5,505 nt of DNA from positions 1 to 5,505 of the forward strand of contig JAEWVQ010000216.1 in assembly GCA_023459095.1 (NCBI GenBank), read 5' to 3'. The translations under genes were made by a program, and so were the position numbers. A model generated the notes under the pieces. The model ran no database searches. It was not told where the DNA came from and saw only the letters and a list, made by a program, of their open reading frames with translations. Position 1 is the first letter of the stretch, and every line of letters starts with the position of its first letter. Shown in pieces: positions 1-4,769 of this stretch. Source of the stretch: Pseudomonadota bacterium. GTDB lineage: Bacteria > Pseudomonadota > Gammaproteobacteria > Burkholderiales > Rhodocyclaceae.

Positions 1-1
1 G

Positions 2-529
2 CCCGAGGCCTGGCGGATGGCCGAACGGCTCGCCGCGCGCCGTGTCCTGCCGCAATCTTCGGGGCTGGGGCGCTGGATCGAGGCTGCCGCCGGGCTGCTC
101 GGCGTCTGCCATCGGCCGGGCTACGACGGCGAGGCAGCGCAGCGCCTCGAACGCCTTGCCGCCGGCTTCGGCGCCGCGCTGCCGCTCGCCGGCGGCTGGC
201 GGCTGGCGCCGGACGGCACGCTCGACCTGATGCCGCTGCTCGCCCGCCTCGCCGATGAGCGCGACCCCGGCCACGGCGCGGCGCTGTTCCTCGCCACCCT
301 CGCCGCCGCACTGGAGGACTGGACCGTGCGCCTGGCGCGCGGCAGCGGCATCGACACCGTGGCACTCGCCGGCGGCTGCTTTCTCGACCCCGTGCTGGCG
401 CGCGATCTCGCCCGCCGGCTGGTGGCGCGCGGCTTCGACGTGCTCGAAGCGCGCGCGGCGCCGCCGCACGACGGCGGCCTCGCCCTGGGCCAGGCCTGCG
501 TGGTGCGCGAGCGCCTGGGGGCGCATTGA
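2..529 (+). CDS. hypF: Carbamoyltransferase HypF, C-terminal part (hydrogenase maturation), 5' end outside window
   Basis: HypF uses carbamoyl phosphate and ATP to make carbamoyl-adenylate and passes the carbamoyl group to the C-terminal Cys of HypE. This group becomes the cyanide ligands of the [NiFe]-hydrogenase iron; the protein acts in the cytoplasm. What is seen: the frame is open from the window edge (reading PEAWRMAERLAARRVLPQSS), so the ATG at 17 is internal. The visible ~175 residues match the end of the Kae1-like domain: SSGLGRWIEAAAGLLGVCH, the YDGEAA motif (122-139), AGGCFLD (368-388) and PPHDGGLALGQA ending in the metal-site-type DGG (470-478). The acylphosphatase, zinc-finger and YrdC domains would lie upstream and are not visible. 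Two usually Asn-containing spots are changed (GGCFLD for GG-F-N, HDGG for NDGG). No other hyp gene follows, so this is the last gene of any hyp cluster here. A Kae1/TsaD homologue is the only alternative; the YxGxxA and DGG contexts favour HypF. Confidence 0.88.
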   Translation, partial: PEAWRMAERLAARRVLPQSSGLGRWIEAAAGLLGVCHRPGYDGEAAQRLERLAAGFGAALPLAGGWRLAPDGTLDLMPLLARLADERDPGHGAALFLATLAAALEDWTVRLARGSGIDTVALAGGCFLDPVLARDLARRLVARGFDVLEARAAPPHDGGLALGQACVVRERLGAH

Positions 530-613
530 GCAGGCTCCGGCCGCCGCCGGCGTTTGCCGTGCGTGGGCAGGTGTGCACTGTGCCCTTGATGGGGGCGGCG
601 GCGCAGGCTAAGT

Positions 614-625
614 TCGAACGTTCGA
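614..625. promoter_or_regulatory. 12-bp perfect palindrome upstream of the cyclase gene
   Basis: TCGAACGTTCGA is a perfect inverted repeat centred between 619 and 620. It overlaps a direct repeat of GTTCGA (612-617 and 620-625). It lies 19 nt before the GTG start of the diguanylate cyclase, in the 115-nt gap after hypF. A transcription-factor operator is plausible from symmetry and place, but no known consensus is recognised and no clear -35/-10 pair is visible beside it. The rest of the gap shows only a weak 5-bp CCGGC/GCCGG stem at 537-550, with no T-run. Confidence 0.3.
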
Positions 626-634
626 CTGGCGGCT

Positions 635-638
635 GGAG
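635..638 (+). promoter_or_regulatory. Ribosome binding site deciding the GTG start of the cyclase
   Basis: GGAG stands 6 nt before GTG 645. An in-frame stop (TAA 609-611) closes the frame upstream, and no ATG lies in frame near the N-terminus before the first membrane helix. This makes the GTG the best start. Confidence 0.6.
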
Positions 639-644
639 CGGCGG

Positions 645-2195
645 GTGGCGGGCAGGTTGCTGACCGATGAACGGTGGGGACTCAGTGCGCGGCGCTGGGC
701 GGTGGCCGCAGGCCTCGTCCTGCTGGTCACCGATCTGCTGCTGATCACGGTCCTCGACAACGAGCGCAGGCAGGCCCTCGAACGCGGCCGCGACACCGCC
801 GCCCTCGCCGCCGACGTCGCGGTGCGCCGCGCCGACGGCCTGCTCGACGCGGTGGACCGCAGCCTCGCCGGGGTCGGCGAGGTGATCGCGATGCGCGGTA
901 CGCGGCCGCATGCCGGCGATCTCGACCTGCACCGCCTGCTGGTGCGCAGCCACGCGCGCGCCCCGGGGCTGGATTGGCTGTCGGTGATCGGCACCGATGG
1001 CCGCAACCTGCTCAGCTCCTTGCGTTTCCCGGCGATCCCGCTCGACCTGAGCGACCGCGACTACGTCCAGGCCCAGTTCCACGACTGGGAGCAGGGCCTG
1101 TACATCGACATGCAGCGTATTTCGCGCGGCCTGCACCAGCCGGTGGTGCCGCTGAGCCGGCGCGTGACCGACGATTTCGGCACGGTCATGGCGGTGGTCG
1201 CCGGTGGCCTGAGCCCCGCGCATCTGCAGCAGATGCTCGCCGATCCGGCGCCGCCGCAGGGCCTCAGCCTCAGCCTCTACCGCCGCGACGGCACCGCGCT
1301 CGCCTGTGTGCCGGCGCGCGCCGAGTGCGCCCCCGCGCCGGCAGCGGCACTCGCCCGGCTGGACAGAGCGGGTGGCACCGCGGCCGAGGTCGATGCCCGC
1401 CTGCTCGGCTTCGGCGCCGGGGTTGCCGCAGTCAAGGCGTCGGCGCACTTTCCGCTGGTGGTGATCGCCGATTTCTCCGAAGCCGTGCTGCTCGCGCCGT
1501 GGCGCGAACATCTGCCGATCTTCGCGGCGATCGCCATCGGCGGCAATCTCGCCCTCGCGGTGATCGCGCTCTATGCCTTCCGCCAGGTGTGGCGCCGGCG
1601 TCAGGCGCTGGCCCGGCTGGCGGCGGCGAACCTGGACCTGGAGAACCGTGTGCGCGAGCGCACCCGCGAACTGCAGCGCCTGGCGAGCACCGACATGCTC
1701 ACCGGGGTGTGCAACCGCCGCGCCTTCATCGAGGAGGGCGAGCATGCCTTCGCGCTCGCCCGCCGCCATGGGCGCGCACTCGCGCTGATGATGGTCGATG
1801 CCGACCACTTCAAGTCGATCAACGACCGCCACGGTCACGCCGGCGGCGATGCGGTGCTGCGCGCGCTGGCAGACGCCGGTGCCGGGGTGCTGCGCGCCAC
1901 CGATCTGCTCGCCCGTTTCGGCGGCGAGGAGTTCGCCGTGCTGCTGCCGGAAACCGATGCCGCCGGCGCGGCCGACGTCGGCGACCGTTTGCTCGCCGCC
2001 TTCCGGGCCTGCGAGGTGGCGCACGAGGGCAAGGTGCTGAGGTTCACGGTGTCGATCGGCGTCGCCGTGCTCGAACCCGGCGACGTCAATCTGGAGGCGC
2101 TGCTCGGGCGTGCCGACGGCGCCCTCTACCAGGCCAAGAAGGCCGGCCGCGATCGGCTGGTGTTGGCATCGGGGACGCCGCCGGCAGCGCCCTGA
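645..2195 (+). CDS. Membrane-bound diguanylate cyclase, Cache-like periplasmic sensor plus GGEEF domain
   Basis: Likely makes cyclic di-GMP from two GTP at the inner membrane in response to a periplasmic signal. In 516 residues the order is: TM helix 1 (~18-37); a periplasmic domain (~38-288) with the DLSDRDY motif (134-140), VVPLSRRV and HFPLVVIADFSEAVLLAPW, typical of dCache sensors in cyclases; TM helix 2 (~290-312); a charged coiled-coil linker (~313-346); and the GGDEF domain (~347-510). Catalytic-domain marks are TDMLTGVCNRRAF, metal-binding Asp385 in VDADHFKSINDRHGH, the active-site GGEEF (426-430) and YQAKKAGRDRL at the end. RATD (417-420), five residues before GGEEF, is a complete inhibitory I-site, so feedback control by c-di-GMP is expected. 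There is no EAL domain. Two Cys (221 and 228) sit in the periplasmic part. The start is GTG with GGAG upstream. The signal sensed cannot be told from sequence; cyclase activity is inferred from intact motifs. Confidence 0.93.
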   Translation: MAGRLLTDERWGLSARRWAVAAGLVLLVTDLLLITVLDNERRQALERGRDTAALAADVAVRRADGLLDAVDRSLAGVGEVIAMRGTRPHAGDLDLHRLLVRSHARAPGLDWLSVIGTDGRNLLSSLRFPAIPLDLSDRDYVQAQFHDWEQGLYIDMQRISRGLHQPVVPLSRRVTDDFGTVMAVVAGGLSPAHLQQMLADPAPPQGLSLSLYRRDGTALACVPARAECAPAPAAALARLDRAGGTAAEVDARLLGFGAGVAAVKASAHFPLVVIADFSEAVLLAPWREHLPIFAAIAIGGNLALAVIALYAFRQVWRRRQALARLAAANLDLENRVRERTRELQRLASTDMLTGVCNRRAFIEEGEHAFALARRHGRALALMMVDADHFKSINDRHGHAGGDAVLRALADAGAGVLRATDLLARFGGEEFAVLLPETDAAGAADVGDRLLAAFRACEVAHEGKVLRFTVSIGVAVLEPGDVNLEALLGRADGALYQAKKAGRDRLVLASGTPPAAP

Positions 2196-2207
2196 GGCGT
2201 GTCATTC

Positions 2208-2226
2208 GTCGCGCCGGATCGGCGAC
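2208..2226 (+). other. Short hairpin in cyclase-nucleotidase gap
   Basis: GTCG (2208-2211) pairs with CGAC (2223-2226) and CCG (2214-2216) with CGG (2220-2222), leaving a 2-nt CG bulge and a GAT loop. It starts 12 nt after the cyclase stop. There is no T-run after it, so it is not a classical intrinsic terminator; it may protect the 3' end of the cyclase mRNA. Chance pairing in GC-rich DNA is possible. Confidence 0.25.
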
Positions 2227-2232
2227 AATCCG

Positions 2233-2263
2233 CTGCTGACGGACGTGGGTCCGTGCGCAGCAG
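2233..2263 (+). other. Bulged 12-bp hairpin just before the nucleotidase start
   Basis: CTGCTGACGGAC (2233-2244) pairs with GTCCGT (2249-2254) and CAGCAG (2258-2263), with a GTGG loop and a 3-nt GCG bulge on the 3' arm. The 3' arm ends at the ribosome-binding region of the TTG start at 2274. There is no T-run, so a role as leader structure, attenuator-like element or mRNA stabiliser is more likely than intrinsic termination. Its presence argues that 2199-2273 is leader and not coding. Confidence 0.4.
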
Positions 2264-2269
2264 GGTGGA
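2262..2269 (+). promoter_or_regulatory. Probable ribosome binding site for the TTG start of the nucleotidase
   Basis: AGGGTGGA lies 4-8 nt before TTG 2274. The alternative in-frame GTG at 2265 overlaps it, and GTG 2199 has no purine-rich site at a suitable distance. This supports the TTG. Confidence 0.45.
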
Positions 2270-2273
2270 AACA

Positions 2274-4157
2274 TTGAACGCACAAGCAGGAAAGGCGGCG
2301 CTCGCCGCGGTCGCGCTCGCCGGCGCGGCGATCGGCAGCGGGGGTTGCGCCAGCGGCAGTGGGGCGGTCGACGACGGCTACCGGCTGGGCATTCTGCACA
2401 TCAACGACCACCATTCGCATCTCGACGCCACCGAGTTCAGCCTGCGCGCGCCCGAAGGCGCACGGGCCGCGGTGCCGGTGAGCCTGGGCGGCTTCGCCCG
2501 GGTCGCGAGCGCGATCGAGGCACTCGGCGCGGGGCGGCCGAACCTGCTCAAGCTGCACGCCGGCGACGCGATCACCGGCACGCTGTATTTCACCCTGACC
2601 CAGGGGCGCGCCGACGCCGAGCTGATGAACACGGTGTGTTTCGATGCGATGGCGGTCGGCAATCACGAGTTCGACGCCGGTGATGCCGGGCTGGCGCACT
2701 TCATCGGCCAGCTGTGGGCCGACCCCGCGTGCCGCACCCCGGTGCTGTCGGCCAACGTCGCGCCGCGCCCCGGCTCGCCGCTCGCCCCCGGCATGATCCA
2801 GCCCGCGGTGGTGGTCGAGCGCGGCGGCGAACGCATCGGCATCGTCGGCCTCACCGCGCAGCGCAAGACGCAGTATTCGTCGCGCCCCGATCGCGGCACC
2901 CGCCTGCTCGACGAGCGCGCCTCGGCGCAGGCTGCGATCGACGGGCTGCGCGCGCGCGGCGTGAACAAGATCGTGCTGCTCAGCCATGTCGGCCATGCCC
3001 GCGACCGTGAACTCGCCGCCGAGCTCTCCGGCGTCGATGTCGTGGTGGGGGGCGATTCGCACACGTTGCTCGGCGACGCCGCGCTCGCCCGCTACGGCCT
3101 CGTGCCCGCCGGCCCGTATCCGGCGCGGGTGCGCAATCGCGACGGCGAGCTGGTGTGCGTGGTGCAGGCCTGGCAGTACGCGGCAGTGGTCGGCGAGCTC
3201 GACGTGGTGTTCGACCGCGATGGCCGCGTGCGGGCGTGCAGCGGCCAGCCCCACGTGCTGATCGGTGCGGCCGGCGCTGCGGCGGATGCAGCCGCCCGGT
3301 CTGCCGCGGATGCCGCCCTGGTCGCAGCGCTCGCCGCCGATCCGGCACTGCGCGTTACCGCGCCGTCGCCGCGTGCCGAAGCCGTGCTCGCGCCCCACCG
3401 CGCCGCGCGCGTGGCCTTCGGCGGCAACGTCGTCGGCCACGTCGGCGAGGCGCTGTGCATGCGCCGGGTGCCGGGCAGCGGGCGTGACGCCGGGCGTTCG
3501 GCGCTGCCCGCTTGCAATGACGACGCGCACGTGCGCGCCCACGGCGGCGACGTCCAGCAACTGGTTGCCGAGGCCTTCCTGCGCCAGGGCCAGCGCTACG
3601 GCGGCGCGCAGATCTCGCTGCAGAACGGCGGCGGCGTGCGCACCGATCTGCCTGCCGGCGCGCTCACCGTGGATGCGATCTACACCGTGCTGCCTTTTGC
3701 CAATACCTTGGTCCGCCTGCACATGACCGGCGCCGAGATCAAGGCGGCGCTCGAGGATGCGCTCGATGCGGTGGCGCGCGGCAGCACCGGCGCCTACCCC
3801 TACGCCGGCGGACTGCGCTGGCGGGTCGATCTGCGCGCGGCGCGCAGCGAGCGCGTGAGCGCGCTCGAGGTGCGAGAGGGAGATGGAAACGGCGGGGACG
3901 AAAACGGCGGTGGGCGGTGGTCCGCGCTCGACCTCGCGGCGCGCTACACCGTGATCACCTCGGACTACCTTGCCGACGGCCAGGGCGGCTACGGCGCGCT
4001 CGCGCGCATCGGCGGCGAGCGTCGGGAAGCGACCTTCCTCGCTTACGCCGATGCCTTCCTGCAGTACGTGATCGAGCAGCGCACGCTGGCGCGCCCGGCG
4101 CGCGCCGACTTCAGCACTCAGGCCTTCGTCGACGCGGCGTCGGTGGCCACCCCGTGA
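2274..4157 (+). CDS. Exported bifunctional metallophosphatase / 5'-nucleotidase (UshA/NadN family)
   Basis: Expected to hydrolyse nucleotides (5'-nucleotides, possibly NAD or UDP-sugars) in the periplasm for phosphate and nucleoside salvage. With the TTG start it has 627 residues. Residues 1-24 form a signal peptide (Lys7, then an Ala/Leu/Val-rich stretch) ending before Cys25 in GSGGCAS, a weak lipobox. The metallophosphatase domain carries ILHINDHHSH (Asp45, His47), AGD (Asp98), VGNHEFD (Asn130 and the His131/Asp134 catalytic pair), LSHVGH (His238) and GGDSHT (259-264). The C-terminal nucleotide-binding domain carries HGGDVQQLV (423-), NGGGVRTD (451-458, with the Arg equivalent to UshA Arg410), LPFANT (Phe475, equivalent to UshA Phe429) and SDYLADGQGGYG, where Tyr565 replaces the second stacking Phe and a Gly stands at the UshA Asp504 position. 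The HGGD-QQLV form looks closer to NadN than to UshA, but the exact substrate cannot be assigned. Longer starts at GTG 2199 or 2265 are possible; both would place extra residues before the signal peptide. It follows the cyclase gene by 78 nt. Confidence 0.9.
   Translation: MNAQAGKAALAAVALAGAAIGSGGCASGSGAVDDGYRLGILHINDHHSHLDATEFSLRAPEGARAAVPVSLGGFARVASAIEALGAGRPNLLKLHAGDAITGTLYFTLTQGRADAELMNTVCFDAMAVGNHEFDAGDAGLAHFIGQLWADPACRTPVLSANVAPRPGSPLAPGMIQPAVVVERGGERIGIVGLTAQRKTQYSSRPDRGTRLLDERASAQAAIDGLRARGVNKIVLLSHVGHARDRELAAELSGVDVVVGGDSHTLLGDAALARYGLVPAGPYPARVRNRDGELVCVVQAWQYAAVVGELDVVFDRDGRVRACSGQPHVLIGAAGAAADAAARSAADAALVAALAADPALRVTAPSPRAEAVLAPHRAARVAFGGNVVGHVGEALCMRRVPGSGRDAGRSALPACNDDAHVRAHGGDVQQLVAEAFLRQGQRYGGAQISLQNGGGVRTDLPAGALTVDAIYTVLPFANTLVRLHMTGAEIKAALEDALDAVARGSTGAYPYAGGLRWRVDLRAARSERVSALEVREGDGNGGDENGGGRWSALDLAARYTVITSDYLADGQGGYGALARIGGERREATFLAYADAFLQYVIEQRTLARPARADFSTQAFVDAASVATP
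3887..3916 (+). repeat. Two-copy 15-nt in-frame tandem repeat in the nucleotidase
   Basis: AAACGGCGG occurs at 3887-3895 and again at 3902-3910, giving two degenerate 15-nt units that encode NGGDE and NGGGR. The Gly/Asn/Asp-rich stretch fits an exposed loop between strands of the C-terminal domain and is less GC-rich than its surroundings. It looks like a small slippage duplication. Confidence 0.45.
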
Positions 4158-4164
4158 GCGGCGT

Positions 4165-4659
4165 TCAGGGCGCGAGGCGGCGGTAGGCGCCGCCGAAGTA
4201 GAGCAGCGGGGGACGGTCGAAACGGTCGAAATCGACCACTTCGCTGATGAACACGGTGTGGTCGCCGCCGGCGTGGCGGGTGGTGTTGCGGCACTCGAAA
4301 TGCGCGCAGCAGCCGCGCAGCAGCGGCACGCCGCCCACGCCCTGATCGAACTCGATGCCGGCGAAGCGGTCGTCGAGGCGGCTTGCGAAGCGCTGCGAGA
4401 GGTCTTCCTGATCGGCGGCGAGGACGTTGATCGCGTAGTATTCGCAGCCTTCGAGCAGCGGCAGGCTGGGCAGCTTGTTCGACATGCTCCACACGATCAG
4501 CGCCGGATCGAGCGACACCGAGTTGAACGAATTCACCGTCAGCCCGATCGGAGTGCCGTCCGGCGTGCGCGTGGTCACCACGGTGATGCCGGTGGCGAAC
4601 ATGCCGAGGGCGTTGCGGAAACGGCGGGAGAAATCCTCGCCGGGCATGGACTGGGACAT
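4165..4659 (-). CDS. Flavin reductase domain protein (NAD(P)H:FMN/FAD oxidoreductase type)
   Basis: A 164-residue protein of the Flavin_Reduct (HpaC/RutF-like) family. Members bind FMN or FAD in a split-barrel dimer and, with NAD(P)H, supply reduced flavin to a partner monooxygenase; some bind flavin tightly for other uses. Visible marks in order: MFATGITVVTT (20-30), GLTVNSFNSVSLDPALIVWS (39-58), YYAINVLA, FAGIEFDQG, the conserved Cys of HFEC (Cys123), GDHTVFISEV (132-141, with the family's His) and PLLYFGGAYRRL near the end. Length and motif order fit the family, with no extra domain. No monooxygenase gene is adjacent, so the partner is unknown. The start at ATG 4659 has no clear Shine-Dalgarno; Met5 (4647) is an alternative and also lacks one. 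It converges on the nucleotidase gene with a 7-nt gap and diverges from mutY. A -10 box lies about 55 nt upstream. Adjacent Cys117-Cys118 is unusual. Confidence 0.9.
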   Translation of the reverse strand: MSQSMPGEDFSRRFRNALGMFATGITVVTTRTPDGTPIGLTVNSFNSVSLDPALIVWSMSNKLPSLPLLEGCEYYAINVLAADQEDLSQRFASRLDDRFAGIEFDQGVGGVPLLRGCCAHFECRNTTRHAGGDHTVFISEVVDFDRFDRPPLLYFGGAYRRLAP

Positions 4660-4708
4660 GGAAGGGCTGGTGTCGCGGACCCGCCGCGTACCGGAGAAGT
4701 GGACAAGC

Positions 4709-4724
4709 GGCGAATTATATCGCC
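4709..4724 (-). promoter_or_regulatory. Putative promoter -10 of the flavin reductase gene inside an inverted repeat
   Basis: On the minus strand, 4719-4714 reads TATAAT, a perfect sigma-70 -10 hexamer in otherwise very GC-rich DNA. Initiation near 4707 would give a leader of about 48 nt before ATG 4659. No good -35 hexamer is seen 16-18 nt upstream (GGGCGC-like), and there is no extended -10 TG. The box is flanked by GGCGA (4709-4713) and TCGCC (4720-4724), a 5-bp inverted repeat that could let a regulator cover it. No matching plus-strand promoter for mutY is clear: TGGACA at 4700-4705 resembles a -35 but has no -10 at the right distance. Confidence 0.4.
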
Positions 4725-4762
4725 CGTGCCGCCGCCGCGCCCCATCTCCCTCCCCAACCCAC

Positions 4763-4766
4763 GGAG
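4763..4766 (+). promoter_or_regulatory. Ribosome binding site of mutY, start ambiguous
   Basis: GGAG lies 3 nt before ATG 4770 and 12 nt before the in-frame ATG 4779; neither spacing is ideal. The second ATG has AGGA only 1 nt before it. ATG 4770 is used here; the choice changes the protein by three residues. Confidence 0.45.
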
Positions 4767-4769
4767 AAC

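Noticed and set aside
537..550. Possible terminator after hypF (CCGGC/GCCGG stem)
   Set aside because: Only a 5-bp stem with no T-run; such pairing is common by chance at this GC content.
674..2239. 521-codon plus-strand frame overlapping the cyclase gene
   Set aside because: Arg/Ala/Pro-rich translation without motifs; it is the shifted frame of the real cyclase, which has a complete GGEEF domain and a good ribosome site.
2202..3722. 506-codon open frame on the minus strand opposite the nucleotidase gene
   Set aside because: It is an antisense shadow produced by GC-rich codon bias. The plus-strand frame has all the 5'-nucleotidase motifs, while this one shows no domain and an atypical His/Ala/Gly/Arg-rich composition.
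645..4157. Cyclase plus nucleotidase as a nucleotide-signalling operon
   Set aside because: The cyclase makes c-di-GMP in the cytoplasm while the nucleotidase carries an export signal, and they are separated by a structured gap. Adjacency alone does not support a joint system.
4700..4720. Plus-strand promoter for mutY (TGGACA plus TTATAT)
   Set aside because: The spacing between the two hexamers is about 9 nt, too short for a sigma-70 promoter.
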